Below, piece after piece: positions 1 through 11,597 of a DNA stretch of 64,000 bases. The notes below the pieces were generated by a model. It was not told where the DNA came from and searched no databases. It saw only the letters and a program-made list of their open reading frames with translations. The stretch lies in assembly GCF_042477335.2 (NCBI RefSeq), contig NC_091255.1, positions 40,402,501 to 40,466,500 on the forward strand. Direction: 5' to 3'. Positions within the stretch are counted from its first letter, which is position 1; every line of letters starts with the position of its first letter. The translations under genes were made by a program, and so were the position numbers. The stretch comes from Ovis canadensis (Eukaryota > Chordata > Mammalia > Artiodactyla > Bovidae).

Positions 1-1836
1 GAGTTTCAGCTTTAGCATCATTCCTTCCAAAGAACACCCAGGGCTGATCTCCTTCAGAATGGACTGGTTGGATCTCCTTGCAGTCCAAGGGACTCTCAAG
101 AGTCTTCTCCAACACCACAGTTCAAAAGCATCAATTTTTGGCCCTCAGCCTTCTTCACAGTCCAACTCTCACATCCATACATGACCACTGGAAAAGCCAT
201 AGCCTTGACTAGACAGACCTTTGTTGGCAAACTAATGTCTCTGCTTTTGAATATACTATCTAGGTTGGTCATAACTTTTCTTCCAAGGAGTAAGCGTCTT
301 TTAATTTCATGGCTGCAGTCACCATCTGCAGTGATTTTGGAGCCCAGAAAAACAAAGTCTGACACCATTTCCACTGTTTCCCCATCTATTTCCCATGAAG
401 TGATGGGACCGGATGCCATGATCCTCATTTTCTGAATGTTGAGCTTTAAGACAACTTTTTCACTCTCCTCTTCCACTTTCATCAAGAGGCTTTTTAGTTC
501 CACTTCACTTTCTGCCATAAGGGTGGTGTCATCTGCATATCTGAGGTGACTGATATTTCTCCGGGCAATCTTGATTCCAGCTTGTGCTTCTTCCAGCCTA
601 GTGTTTCTCATGATGTACTCTGCATAGAAGTTAAATAAGCAGGGTGACAATATACAGCCTTGACGTACTCCTTTTCCTATTTGGAACCAATCTGTTGTTC
701 CATGTCCAGTTCTAACTGTTGCTTCCTGCCCTGCATATAGGTTTCTCAAGAGGCAGATCAGGTGGTCTGGTATTCCCATCTCTTTCAGAATTTTCCACAG
801 TTTATTGTGATCCACACAGTCAAAGGCTTTGGCATAGTCAATAAAGCAGAAATAGATGTTTTCCTAGAACTCTCTTGCTTTTTCCATGATCCAGAGGATG
901 ATGGCAATTTGATCTCTGGTTCCTCTGCCTTTTCTAAAACCAGCTTGAACATCTGGAAGTTCATGGTTCACATACTGCTGAAGCCTGGCTTGGAGAATTT
1001 TGAGCATTACTTTACTAGCATGTGAGATGAGTGCAATTGTGTGCTGGTTTGAGCACTCTTTGGCATTGCCTTTCTTTGGGACTGGAATGAACACTGACCT
1101 TTTCCAGTCCTGTGGCCACTGCTGAGTTTTCCAAATTTGCTGGCATATTGAGTGCAGCACTTTCACAGCATCATCTTTCAGGATTTGAAACAGCTCAACT
1201 GGAATTCCATCACCTCCACTAGCTTTGTTCGTAGTGATGCTTTCTAAGGCCCACTTGACTTCACATTCCAGGATGTCTGGCTCTAAATGAGTGATCATAC
1301 CATTGTGATTATCTTGGTCATGAAGATCTTTTTTGTACAGTTCTTCTGTGTATTCTTGCCACCTCTTCTTAATATCTTCTGCTTCTGTTAGGTCCATACC
1401 ATTTCTGTCCTTTATTGAGGCCATCTTTGCATGAAATGTTCCCTTGGTATCTCTAATTTTCTTGAAGAAATCTCTAGTGTTTCCCTTTCTGTTGTTTTCT
1501 TCTATTTCTTTGCATTGATCGCTGAGGAAGGCTTTCTCATCTCTCCTTGCTATTCTTTGGAACTCTGCATTCAGATGTTTATATCTTTCCTTTTCTCCTT
1601 TGCGTTCCACTTCTCTTCTTTTCACAGCTATTTGTAAGGCTTCCTCAGACAGCCATTTTGCTTTTTTGCATTTCTTTTCCATGTGGATGGTCTTGATCCC
1701 TGTCTCCTGTACAATGTCAAGAACCTCCGTCCATAGTTTATCAGGCACTCTATCTATCATACCTAGTCCCTTAAATCTATTTCTCACTTCCACTGTATAA
1801 TTATAAGGGATTTGATTTAGGTTATACCTGAATTAG
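1..1836 (-). mobile_element. BovB (RTE) LINE, 5'-truncated, 3' end beyond the window
   Basis: The minus strand carries the linker, reverse transcriptase and C-terminal part of a BovB retrotransposon. The frame upstream of residue 1 of the long ORF still reads as BovB to about 1836, then homology stops before the endonuclease domain, so the copy is 5'-truncated. Its 3' tail is cut by the left window edge. BovB is an RTE-clade non-LTR element abundant in ruminants and squamates, and is known to have moved horizontally. The copy is fairly young: only one nonsense codon and one small deletion disturb about 1.7 kb of frame. Confidence 0.95.
96..1793 (-). pseudogene. BovB ORF2-like reverse transcriptase, broken
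   Basis: The encoded enzyme would reverse-transcribe BovB RNA, and Bov-tA RNA in trans, at a nicked target. The reading frame runs 1793 to 867 (309 residues) and continues in the same frame from 863 to 96. The interruption is a TAG at 864-866, where the second BovB in this window has CAG (Gln). Visible in the first part are KWLSEEAL (46-53), ASGGDGIPVELF (191-202), SVFIPVPKKG (233-242) and QAGFRKGRGTRDQ (283-295). Just after the stop comes FIDYAKAFD (motif A). The second part has RQGCILSPCLF (51-61, motif B) and the catalytic YADD (93-96). Around 137-142 one base appears to be missing compared with the 33-kb copy, which throws the C-terminus out of frame and ends the ORF at 96. No endonuclease domain is present. 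It is a pseudogene of a mobile element, not a host gene. Confidence 0.93.
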
Positions 1837-1847
1837 TCATTAGTCAT

Positions 1848-2280
1848 TGGGGAAGAGCTAATTAAAACCACAACGAGATGCCACTATTCATGCACTTAGA
1901 ATGACTAAAAATAAACCAATAATCAAACAACTTACAATACCAAGTGCTGACAAGAATGTAGAACAACCAGAACCCTCATAGATTTCTGTTAGAGATGTAA
2001 ATGGTGCAGCCGCTCTGAGAAATAATCTGACATTTCTTATAAAATGATAAAATACCCTTACCAAATGGCCAAGTAATACCACTTCTTGGTATTTATTCAA
2101 GCATATTGAGAATTCTTGTTCCCACAAAAAAATCATACATAAATGCTTATAGAAGCTTTGTTTGTAATTTCCCCAAACTGGAAACAACCTAGACCTTCAA
2201 TACATAAATAGATAAACTGTAGTACAGCTGTACAATGGAATACTGTCAGCAATAAAAAGGAATAAACTGATTTCTGCTTC
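1848..2280 (+). mobile_element. LINE-1 3' UTR fragment
   Basis: The sequence follows the standard L1 3' region: attaaaaccacaa/gagatgccac, then a block on a multiple-animal-like spacing ending in aatggaatact and cagcaataaaaaggaat. It is heavily diverged, which suggests an L1M-age copy. Confidence 0.75.
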
Positions 2281-2810
2281 TGACCAGGGTGTAGTAGTAA
2301 CTGAAATTGAATTTGCCCTCTTACCTGAAGCAAATCAAAAAAAAAAGAAAAGAAAGAAATCAATAAAATATACAAAACAACAGTTTGTAAAAAATTGAAC
2401 GTTAAGAGGTAAAGAACCACACCCCCAGAAAGGCAGGATATGGATGAGGTGAGGCCTAAGGTTGTCTCAAGGAGCAGCTTGATAGAGCTTCCAGGACACC
2501 ACACAGGGAAACTGGTGGAGCCCGGCGGGTTCCCTCAGCTGAAGAGACGGAGCTGAGAATTCAGGGAAACCAATACAGCGAGAGTTACCAAAGCAAACTG
2601 GGGAGGGAAAGAGAGCTATGGAGAGAGGGAACTGCAGAGACCCAGAGAGCAGTCTCACCTAGTATTCAGGTGAGTGCTGCTCAGAGAACACTTGTGAAGA
2701 GGCTACCTTAAGGAACCACCTGGGAAAAGAACCACCAGCAAGGATCACAAAGAACAGTGCTGCGCTCATGCAGGACCATTTGCACTTCTTCTGTCTTTGA
2801 TACCTTTGTT
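2281..2810. other. Unassigned, possibly L1 5' UTR-like
   Basis: The stretch holds an A-rich run at 2336-2360 and then G/A-rich sequence (2400-2760) with the texture of an ancient L1 5' UTR. I cannot assign a family. Short ORFs here have no recognisable domain. Confidence 0.25.
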
Positions 2811-2942
2811 GTTGTTCCTTCGCTAAGTCATGTCCTACTCTTTTCGACCCCCTGAACTCCAGCTCACCAGGCTTTCCTGTCCTCCGCTATCTCTTGGAAT
2901 TTGCTTAAACTCATGTCCAGTGAGTTGATGATTCCATTTTAG
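2811..2942 (-). mobile_element. BovB 3'-end fragment
   Basis: The antisense BovB tail begins gttgttccttcgctaagtc and runs through the lysine/leucine-rich C-terminal codons, then breaks off at about 2942. It is diverged by several substitutions from the other tails in the window. Confidence 0.8.
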
Positions 2943-3600
2943 GTTTCAATCTATCATCTTGCTATTAGCTTTCTCTTTGTTCATCTTTTCTTTTTCCTCA
3001 TTTTGTACCTTGCTTTGGATGAGTTGAATATATTTATTAATAGCAATATCAATATGTCTGTAATTTTGGAGGCTTATTAGCTATAACCCTCTGTGGTTTT
3101 ATTTTAGCACTTGCTTTAAAGCTTATGCTATATATTGTTTTAATCTATCACAGTCTAGCTTTAAGTAATATTGCACTATTTTATGTATAGATCAGAATCT
3201 TCTCTTTCCCCCACCCTTTGTGCTATTGTTTACGTTCACTTTACTTCCATATATGGTATAAACCTCAGCCACTAAGTTTTCTTGTTGCTTAAATAATTAC
3301 CTTTTAAATTTATTTAAATAATAAGAATTGACCTTACATATTTAGTGCAGTTATCATTTCCTGTGTTCTTTATTCCTTTGTGTAGAGTCATATTTCCATC
3401 TGGTAGCATTTTTCTTCTGCCTGGAGGACTTTCTTTCATTTTTCTCACAATGCAGATTGGCTGTCAATGAATTATTCTAGTTTTCAAATGTTTGAAAACA
3501 TTTCTATTTCATTATTATTTTTCAAAGACATTTTTGCTAGGTGTAGAATTCTACATGGATAGTTTTCTGTTCCATTGTCTTTTTGCTTGCATACTAATAA
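2943..3600. mobile_element. Old LINE-1 5'-region fragment (L1M type)
   Basis: A T-rich block contains the phrases ttcctttgtgtagagtc, ttccatctggtagcat and tgctaggtgtagaattcta in the order known from L1M 5' regions. The orientation relative to L1 transcription is not certain from memory. Confidence 0.55.
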
Positions 3601-4440
3601 ACTAAAAAAGAATAATCTCAGTAGACACAATAAAAGTATTTGACAAAATTCTCTTATGGTTTAAAAAAGAAACAAAGAAAGAAAAACTTTCAGCAAAATA
3701 GAAACAGAAGGGAAATGTACCTAGTAAAAGAAGTTAACAAAAGAACGCTGCAGCTAACTTATTTAATGGTGAAAAACTAAATGGTTACTTTCTTTGAAAT
3801 GAGGAACATATAAGATATCCATTCTCAACACTTCTATTCAACACCATACTGGAGAGTCTAACCATGTAATGAGAGTCTAACTTGCAATAAGGCAAGTACA
3901 AGAAATTACAGTCGCTCAGTTTTGAAAAGAATACATAAAGCTGTCTTTACTTACATATAACATAATCTCTTCTGTAGACAATTCAATGGAATCACAAAAA
4001 AATCCACTAGAACTAATAAGTGAGTTTAGCAAGATTATAGGATGTAAGATCAACATTAAAATCAACTGTATTTCCATAAACTAGCAGCAAACAATCAGAA
4101 ATAGAAATTTAACCCAAATTGCAATTTACACTAGAATTTAAAAAAAAAATAGAGAGTGCTTAGGGATAAACCTGACAAAAATGTGAAAAATTTGTTAAAA
4201 ACCACAAAACGTTTTTTCAGGGAAAATAAAGAAGACATAATATGAATACACATAATAATATAAATATGTTTGAATATATATTCAAGTAAATAAACAAAAA
4301 TAGTGTATGTACACAATATATATTTCCTCAAAGTATTTCCCACCAAATATTTATAAATAAGACAGGGGAAAACAGTACCTTTACAGTGGACCGCGTAACA
4401 GGCACTGTTTAACCAAGCGATCAAAGTTAACATTGCCAGT
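3601..4440 (+). mobile_element. LINE-1 ORF2 fragment (RT region), decayed
   Basis: The plus strand preserves landmarks of L1 ORF2: aatggtgaaaaactaaa, cttctattcaacacc, actagaactaataagtgag and the ggataaacctgac block. Many stops and indels break the frame. An AT-rich insertion or expansion lies at about 4235-4330. Confidence 0.8.
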
Positions 4441-5075
4441 TATAGGACATGCCAATATATGTATCTCCTAAATAGGTGGACATTCTACAAAATATTTGAT
4501 CAATAAACTTCAGAAAGAAACTTGCCTGGTGGCTCAGTGGTAGAGAAGCTGTCTGCCAATGCAGGAGATGCAGGAGACCTGGGTTCAGTTCCTGGGTTGG
4601 GAAGATCCCCTGGAGAAGGGAATGGTAACCCACTCCAGTATACTTGCCTGGGAAATCCCATGGAGAGGGGCCTGGTGGGCTATAGTTCATGGGGTCACAA
4701 AGAGTCAGGCATGACTTACCGACTGAAAACAACAAAGCTTCAGAAATGTCAAGGTCACGAAATACAAAGATGGAGAAGTTGTCAAGAAGAGAGAAGATTT
4801 AGGACATAGGGCAAATAAAGAAAATGTGGAATCCTGAACTGGTACCTGAAATGGAAAAAGGACGTTACTTGGAACACTGGAAATTCTACGAAAGCCTGTA
4901 GTTTAATTAACAGTATTGTACCAATGTTAAACTTAGAGCTTTGCTAATGGTACCACAGTTCTATAAAATGTTAACATTGAGCAAAGCTGGATGAAGGCAG
5001 CATTGAAAGTCACTTTTCTATCTTTGCAAATCTTTTGTAAGTTTAAAATCATTTCAAAATAAACATTTCTTTAAA
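4425..5075 (+). mobile_element. LINE-1 (L1M) 3' UTR, split by a Bov-tA
   Basis: Two halves of one L1M 3' end (ggacattctacaaaatattt ... aaggtcacgaaa ... agtttaattaacagtattg ... aaataaaca) flank the SINE at 4517-4737. The sequence runs continuously once the insert is ignored. Confidence 0.75.
4517..4737 (+). mobile_element. Bov-tA SINE with target-site duplication
   Basis: A tRNA-Glu-like head with boxes (ctggtggctcagtggtag ... ggttcagttcctgggttgg) joins a BovB-derived tail (gaaaggaatggtaacccactcc-type, ending gactgaaaacaac). It is flanked by the perfect 9-bp duplication cttcagaaa at 4508-4516 and 4738-4746, so it landed in a pre-existing L1M. Confidence 0.95.
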
Positions 5076-5229
5076 TAACACTAATAGCACTAAAAGAGAC
5101 CATGGAAACTTTTAAAATCATCTCTCAGTTGGAAAATATGATCCAAAACTGAAAAGAAACCAGAGAAGGTCTACCACATAAATACTTTCAAATTTGTTAT
5201 TTCAATAGATAAATAAGAATAAAATCCGG

Positions 5230-6080
5230 ACTCAAACAACGAATGAGGGAAAGTGTTTGCATGTAATGCACAAAGGAATGCTTTTCTTAACACGCAACAA
5301 GCTCTTACATTTGCAAAAAGGAAACAGTTCTGTGGGAAAACGGTCAACATGGACGGCCAGAGAGTTCAACTTTTTAAAAGAATTACAAACAACTCTTAAA
5401 ACCATGTAAAGATGCTCAGCCCCACTAAGAAGAGAAACGAAAAGTAAAATTCCAAATGACATTTTCAATAAAAAATTGACAGAGGTCAAAATTTTATAAT
5501 TCATCGTATGTTAGGGACCACCTGGGAAAATACACTTTCACGAGGAGTGAAAATTGAAACGACTACTGTGCAGGAAAATTTTAAATGTCTAAAAATTATA
5601 GATATTAATTCCTGGTGGCCCAACAGTTCTATTTCTAGGAACCCATCCTATAAATATGCCTAAATGAGAAAGGAGGATATTCACTGAAGCATTCGTTGTA
5701 ACAATGAAAAATTAGGAGCTAGTTAAATGTCTATCAATAGTGGCCTGACTAAATAAACAAAAGCATATTCACAATGGGATACCTTTAAAAAGAACAAGCG
5801 TAATGATAGGAGACTATATCCAAGATGATACATAAGGTAGGGAACAAGGTGTATGTACCATGTGCTACTATTTATGATTTTTTTTTTAAAGAAAAGGAAA
5901 ACTGGCACAAGTTTGCAGTTGCATAGAATGTCTTTGAAATGATGCTCGAGGAATTGGGTCATAGTATTTGCCACTGGCAAGAGAAAATGGGTGTCTGGGG
6001 CCAGGGACAGACGAGAATTTTCCTCACCACTACCCTTTGCGTAACTTTTAAAACGTTGTACCAACAGCATCTATTAATTA
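5230..6080 (+). mobile_element. Old LINE-1 (L1ME/L1M4-like) 3' region
   Basis: The order of phrases matches an ancient L1 3' end: gctcagccccactaa, aacagttctatttctaggaa, cattcgttgtaacaatgaaa, gtctatcaatagtggcctgact, then the T-run near 5880. It is strongly diverged. Confidence 0.6.
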
Positions 6081-6251
6081 TTCAGAAAATTGATTGAGCA
6101 CTGAAACATTCCCTCCCTGGATGAAAAGGGCAGATAAAGAGTGTTTTGTAGGAGCAAACGCAAATAATAGGAAAAGAATGTGACAGGTGCATCTGAGTCA
6201 CCCCAACAGGAGCCACAGCAGGAATGATGGGGAAGAAAGTTAGAGGCCAAG

Positions 6252-6317
6252 GATCTGGGGGTGTCTCGAGTCCGTGGGATCACACAGAGCTGGACATGAC
6301 TCAGTAACTAAACAACA
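6252..6317 (+). mobile_element. BovA tail fragment
   Basis: A short BovB/Bov-tA tail (tccgtgggatcacacagagc to actaaacaacagca) directly precedes the next SINE. It is probably the end of an older, mostly deleted Bov-tA. Confidence 0.7.
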
Positions 6318-6536
6318 GCAACTGAAGTCCAGTGGTAAAGAATCTGCCTGCCTGTGCAGGAGCCGCGGGAGATGTGGGTTCGATCCCTGGGTTGGGAAGA
6401 TCTTCTGGAGGAGGAGATGGCACCCCACTCCAGTATTCTTGCCCGGAGAATCCCATGGACAGAGGAGCCTGGTGGGCTACAGTCCATGAGGTCACAAAGA
6501 GTCGGACACAACTAAGTGACTGAGAATGCACACACA
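6318..6536 (+). mobile_element. Bov-tA SINE
   Basis: The head lacks its first bases, but the B-box ggttcgatccctgggttggg and a full BovA tail ending ggacacaactaagtgactga are present. Confidence 0.95.
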
Positions 6537-6539
6537 TGC

Positions 6540-6920
6540 TGAAGCCTGTAGCCGACCCCCAGACTGAAGCAGCAAGTTGCATCTGTTAATAGAATTCCTG
6601 TCTCAATGGTGCCGTGCTGCCATCCAACCGGCACTTGGAGTCTGGCTTTATTGATAGATGAATAAGATTGAACGTGGCACCTGTGTCCAGTGAATCCCTT
6701 GGCACCATTTAACTAACACTTAGAGCAGCTGCTTTTGAAAAATTACCTTCAGACCAGGCCCACCCTAGCAGAACAAAAGCATCACCGTAAGTACTTTTCC
6801 AGTTCCCAATAAATGGGGATTCTCGCCCTGCAAGAGAACCGAGCCATATTTTATTTGAAATCACATCTGTCACTTTCTTTTTATGTCCTCCACTGCCTAC
6901 CTGAGATCACAGTTCCTGGG
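6540..6920. other. Repeat-free island, candidate conserved noncoding element
   Basis: No repeat family is recognised. The segment 6570-6715 is motif-rich (attgatagatgaataagatt at 6650) and balanced in composition. No ORF of note. Confidence 0.3.
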
Positions 6921-6921
6921 C

Positions 6922-7112
6922 TCAGCTGTGTCTGACTCTTGGCGATGCCATGGAGGCTCCTCCATCCATGGGATTTTCCCAGCAAGAATACTGGAGTGGG
7001 TTGCTAGTTCCTCCTCCAGAAGATCTTCCCAACCCAGGGATCAAACCCATGGCTTCTGCGTCTCCTGCATTGGCGGGTGGATTCTTTACCACTGCGCCAC
7101 CTGGGAAACCCC
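6922..7112 (-). mobile_element. Bov-tA SINE
   Basis: Antisense copy: BovA tail (tgtgtctgactcttggcgat) first, then cttcccaacccagggatcaa and the head cactgcgccacctgggaaac. Confidence 0.95.
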
Positions 7113-8160
7113 ACTATGCCAGTGTTATCACAGTATCCTCTCTCTGTTGAGCTGTGATGACGGATCCCTGCCTGTAGCATAAAGCACATGGCCAGCTGTA
7201 TTTCTAAGGTCCTTCACCATCTGGCTTTCAAAATACCCTTTCTGTGTGCTCTCACCTGTCCCCCAGCATCTAGGCAGAGCTGCTGGACCACACCACCCTA
7301 GGCTTCTACTGATACGTCTCCAAACCGTCACTCATGCTTCCCTCTCCCTTACCTTCTTAACGACCACCCACTAATTAACCAAGACCAGGATCCAGGGTCA
7401 CCTCCAAGTGAAGGATTCCACAACCCTACCAGACCAGATTGATGGATACCCTCTTCTTGCTTCCAGAGCATAGACGCAGCTCATACAAGTCTCTACCATA
7501 GAGACATTCATCACGATGCCTTATTATCTATCTTATTCCTCTCTCCTCGATATTTGTGGTCTCTGGAAGAGAAGGAACTGACTACTTTATAACCACCTGC
7601 CCAGGTCTGTTTCCAGCACATTTTGAAAGCTCAAGAATTACATTTTTAATGAATACGTAGATTCTGTTTGCAGCTCCTGAATGTCTAGTTCAACCCTCAC
7701 ATTCTTCCATACTCTTCTATAGTTAGTCTCTTGCTTCAGACATTGCCTGTACCCCACTCACACCTGGAGATAACACTTATGGCTTGACACACTTAACCTC
7801 CTGCTGAAACATTCAGTTGCATTTCTCATTGACAGAAACACTTCTCCCTAGGTAAGCTGCCCTAAACGTGGCTTATTCTTCTGCACTTTCAGAGTCAAGT
7901 TTATTCTGTTTTCCTTGACAAATATTTTCCCCCTGGACACATTAAAATCATGATGTAATATGGCTACACAATATCCAGAATGACTAAAGTGAAAAGGACA
8001 GCTTGGTTCTACATGTTGACAAGGACACAGAGCTGGTGCACATGTAAACGGGCATGGCCACTTCAGATACCTATTTGGCTAAATATAATTGCTCATGACC
8101 CACCGATTCTATCCTGGGTATACATCCAACAGTACATACGGGCCATGTATAAGAATGCTC
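7113..8160. other. Unassigned intergenic sequence
   Basis: I see no coding signal and no repeat that I can name confidently in this kilobase. Parts around 7540-7640 have an L2/MIR-like texture but no decisive match. Confidence 0.5.
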
Positions 8161-8162
8161 AT

Positions 8163-8325
8163 AGGTCCAGGAGCTAAGACTCCAAGCTCCCAGTGCAGGG
8201 GGCGGGGTTTGATCCCTGGTCAGGAAAATAGATCCTTCATGGCACAATAAAGACTGAGGATCCCATGTACTGCAACTAAGACCCAGCATAGCCAAATAAT
8301 TTTTTTTTTAATTAAAAAAAAGAAT
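8163..8325 (+). mobile_element. CHR-type tRNA SINE, A-tailed
   Basis: The B-box ggtttgatccctggtcagga and the tail ctaagacccagcatagcc are typical of artiodactyl CHR SINEs. A T/A-rich tail follows at 8299-8325. Confidence 0.8.
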
Positions 8326-8386
8326 ATTTACAGCAGTGCTCCAAATTAGAAACACTCCAAGTGTGCATCTCAAGGAGACTGGATAA

Positions 8387-8542
8387 GTGAAAGTCGCTCA
8401 GTCATGTCCGACTCTTTGTGACCCCATGAACTATTCAGTCCATGGAATTCTCCAGGCCTGACCCGGGGATTGAAACCTCACCTCTTGCGTCTCCTGCATT
8501 GGCAGGCGGTTTCTTTATTCCTGTGCCACCTGGGAAGCCCCG
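8387..8542 (-). mobile_element. Bov-tA SINE, internally deleted
   Basis: Antisense Bov-tA from agtcgctcagtcatgtccga to gccacctgggaagcccc. The middle of the BovA unit, between ctccaggc and ccggggatt, is missing about 40 bases. Confidence 0.93.
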
Positions 8543-8936
8543 TGGTTGTGTTATGCTTGAACAAAATTAAATGTAAAATGTCCATGGTACTTGGACTGTT
8601 GCTTCACATTGAGGCAATCCTCTTAGATGATAGATGATCCATTAATTGATGGAGTTAGACTGTCGTTTAGGTGCCCATACGCCTCTGAGAGGATGGGCTC
8701 AGTGATCTGGGGACACACCGAGGCTGTCGACCTGTTCAGCTTGTCCTCAGTGTTTCTCCATTTAAAGAACTGGAAGTAAGATCTGTGGAGCCCAGACTGT
8801 TTAACCAGGACTCTGTGGGCAGCTGGGCAGCTGGAGGATCCGCTTCTCTCTGCTGAGCCCAGTTATGATGGGAGCTGTTTGAGAACAGACTTCTGCTCAG
8901 ACTGTGTTTTCTGGGATTCTCTCATCCACTCAGCTT
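8543..8936. other. Unassigned unique sequence
   Basis: No repeat or gene recognised. A homeodomain-like run (gatgatccattaattgatgg) lies at about 8632-8652. Confidence 0.4.
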
Positions 8937-9141
8937 CTCTGGTGACTAAGATGGTAAAGAATCCATGTGCCAATGCAGGAGATGCTGGTTTGATTCTTGG
9001 GTCAGAAAGATTCCCTGGAGAAGGAAATGGCAACCCCTTCCCATATTCTTACCTGGATAATTCCATGGACAGAGAAGCCTGATGGGGGTGGGCTGCAGTC
9101 TATGGGGTCACAAGAGTCGGACACAACTGAGCAACTAAACA
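8937..9141 (+). mobile_element. Bov-tA SINE
   Basis: Head ctctggtgactaagatggta and tail ending ggacacaactgagcaactaa. It carries a small insertion (gatgggggtgggct) in the tail region. Confidence 0.93.
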
Positions 9142-9173
9142 CAAACACACACACACACACGCACACACAAGCA
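9139..9173 (+). repeat. (AC)n microsatellite
   Basis: A run of about 16 AC units, with one G interruption, grows from the 3' end of the Bov-tA. This is a common site of microsatellite birth in ruminants. Confidence 0.9.
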
Positions 9174-9175
9174 CA

Positions 9176-9554
9176 GATAGTAAGAAGCTCATTCCCAAGA
9201 AAGCTTTTCAGTGACAAACCAGCCCATCCAGAGCCACACCCCAATCACCTCCTTTAAAGGCTCTCAAGTTCCAGGCTATTTCCCACCTCTCCTAATAACT
9301 CTGTAGGGGGTAGGAGGAGGAAATAGACAATTAGGACAGCCTCTGTGCCCCAGAGTCCACTGAAATTATTCAAACTCGTGGCCTCAAGACTTCTTACCCT
9401 GCCTGGCCCATTCCTTTCTGTGGAAACAGCTAAGGGCCTTGGCCACAGCGCCCCCTTCTCCATCTGCCCTGAGACTGACCCTGGCGCTTCTCTGGCTGAC
9501 CCACAATAGCATGGCATCTCCCTCCTCTTGGAAACTGTGCATAACAAACTCTTC
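9176..9554. other. Unassigned sequence
   Basis: No repeat is recognised and overlapping short ORFs on both strands have no known domain. Confidence 0.4.
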
Positions 9555-9875
9555 CTTTTTAAAACTTGTATTACTATTACTTTACTTAATTTACTTATTT
9601 TTTAATTGGAGTATAATTGCTTTACAATGTTGTGTTAGTTTCTGCTGTACAATGAAGTGAATCGGCTGTGTGCATACATGCATTCTCTCCCTCTTGGATC
9701 TCCACCCCTCCAAATCATCACAGAGCACCGGGCTGAATTCCCTGTGCTGTGCAGCAGCTTCCCATTAGCTGCCTATTCTACACACCGTAGTGTATACACG
9801 TCAATGCTATTCTCTCAGTTGGTCTCACCCTCTCCTTCCCTCACTGGGTCCACAAGCCCATTCTCTACATGTGCA
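9555..9875 (-). mobile_element. Ruminant LINE-1 3' end (L1_BT-like)
   Basis: The antisense L1 3' UTR starts with a T-rich stretch and then ttaattggagtataattgct, aatcatcacagagcac and ccctgtgctgtgcagcag. It is 5'-truncated after tccacaagcccattctctac. Confidence 0.88.
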
Positions 9876-10890
9876 ACAAACTATTTTTTCGATGGCAGTC
9901 ATTTCTTGATCCGCTGGCCTTACCATACCCCCAATTTTTAATTAATGCCCAGAATTTTAAATATCGGGAGATACGCATGCACATTGATTTTGAGGGCCAG
10001 TGCTTTAGGAATGCTCTCCTATCTTTTGCCAAAAAAAAGAAAAGCTACCCAGACACAGTTGACTCCAGAACAGATGAATCCTACCACAGAAGGAATTATC
10101 TTTGACTCAAGACCAGACTCTGAATTTCAATGGGGTAGCAGCAAGACCACGCCTCTACCACCCCCATCCATGACCCCACCTCCAACCCCGCCAATGGCAG
10201 GTCAGGTTCAAGCAGCTTTCTGGATTCATAGAGATGGAGCACAGATGAGGCATCCCCTCCAAGGAACCCCAAAGTAGATATGGCTTCTGAGATTGCTCCA
10301 TCTTGGAACGATTTGCGCCAGGTTTTCCCCACTCAGTTGGTTAGTGATGACGTAGGAAATTATTGCTAGGCACCTGAATTCTCTCTATCTCAGCACCTGG
10401 ACTTCTTGATCAATTTGGGGACTCCATTCTCCCCATCTTTCTGTGGAGCCTCCTTCCCCGTTTTTCCTCTTTGAAGAAATTCTATTTCAGTGGTTCTAAA
10501 ATAGCTTTATAGAACAGTTTTTCTTCCAGCCACTCTCCTATCTCCAATTTATGTCTCATATTTATCGCATATTATCTGTCAAAGGAGAGCTTATGAGATT
10601 ACATATAATATGCCACATTTAATTTATACAAACTGACCAATAAAGGAGAATTCTTATTTCATTACCTTCTTCCACAACCATCTATACTCATCAACAAGAT
10701 TGCCCCTTGCCTCCTGAGCATGAAGTGCAGTCATTTGTCATTTTAAACTGTTGCAGGTAGAAAAGCGGAGGTGAAAGGGGACTTTCATAAGGAGGGACTT
10801 TTCCCAAACTCCTGCCCCATCGTTGGCTGAGCCCAAGGGACCACACTCATGACCCCAAGCCAAGCACCAAAAAAGAAATAATGAATTACC
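9876..10890. other. Unassigned sequence
   Basis: Nothing recognisable. A short A-rich run at 10030 and a C-rich stretch at 10150-10200 are the only compositional features. Confidence 0.4.
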
Positions 10891-10894
10891 AGTT

Positions 10895-11095
10895 GCTGAA
10901 TGCATTTTAAGTGCCAGGTAATGAGCTAAGTGCCTTTTAGAGATATATTATCCAACCAACCCCATGATAACCCTAGGAGGTAGGTGTCTCCATTTCCAAA
11001 GGAGACATCTGAAACTCAAATATATTAAGTAACTTTTGTTTGTATATCTTATAAGAAGGACAGTCATTATTCAAACTAGGTCATTCTGATTCGAA
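10895..11095 (+). mobile_element. MIR SINE (ancient)
   Basis: Core landmarks are kept: taagtgccaggtaatgagc, caaccccatgataacccta/ggaggtagg and attaagtaac. MIR predates the mammalian radiation. Confidence 0.75.
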
Positions 11096-11119
11096 AGACA
11101 CAATTCTTAATGACTACAA

Positions 11120-11585
11120 GATGGATATAAAATCTGAAGGTGCTTTCAGCAGAATAGCTTGGAAATTAGATATGGGATTCTAATGTACCATTGCAGATTC
11201 TGAAATATGATAGTCATGAATTTTCCCTCAACTCTCAAAGTGAAAAAATGCAGTATTCCTTAATTTTCATAAATCATATTAAAATCTGGCTTATAGCCTC
11301 GACACACCAAAGTCAACTTTGAGTTCAAGATCAGTTATAATAGAGGCTTTCTTCTCTCTCTTCCACTGGACTTACCTGGGTCTGTAAAAATGGGGGAGGG
11401 GAAGTCTGGTCCCTAGAGTATTCTGCTCTCTGAAACTCCTGAGGGTCTATATTCCTTCACTATCAGTGATCTTTGTATCTCCTGGCTTGCATCCCTGTTT
11501 TTCACCTGTACCCAATTTTCCACTTTACCATGAAACCATTCTCAGATGAGATTTTACTATCACTGGGCTGTTGAATCTGAGTGGA
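11120..11585. other. Unassigned sequence
   Basis: No gene or recognisable repeat. Confidence 0.4.
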
Positions 11586-11597
11586 TCCCAGTTTCTT

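Noticed and set aside
1848..1862. tagtcattagtcattgg as a target-site duplication of the first BovB
   Set aside because: It is a local tandem next to the 5' end; the BovB 3' flank lies outside the window, so no duplication can be tested.
6301..6582. Clustered ORFs of 60-93 residues on both strands
   Set aside because: Bov-tA and BovA sequence read in several frames.
8163..8325. Possible genuine tRNA gene in the SINE heads
   Set aside because: The A- and B-box-like text belongs to tRNA-derived SINEs; no intact cloverleaf or CCA-proximal acceptor stem was seen here or in the other SINE heads.
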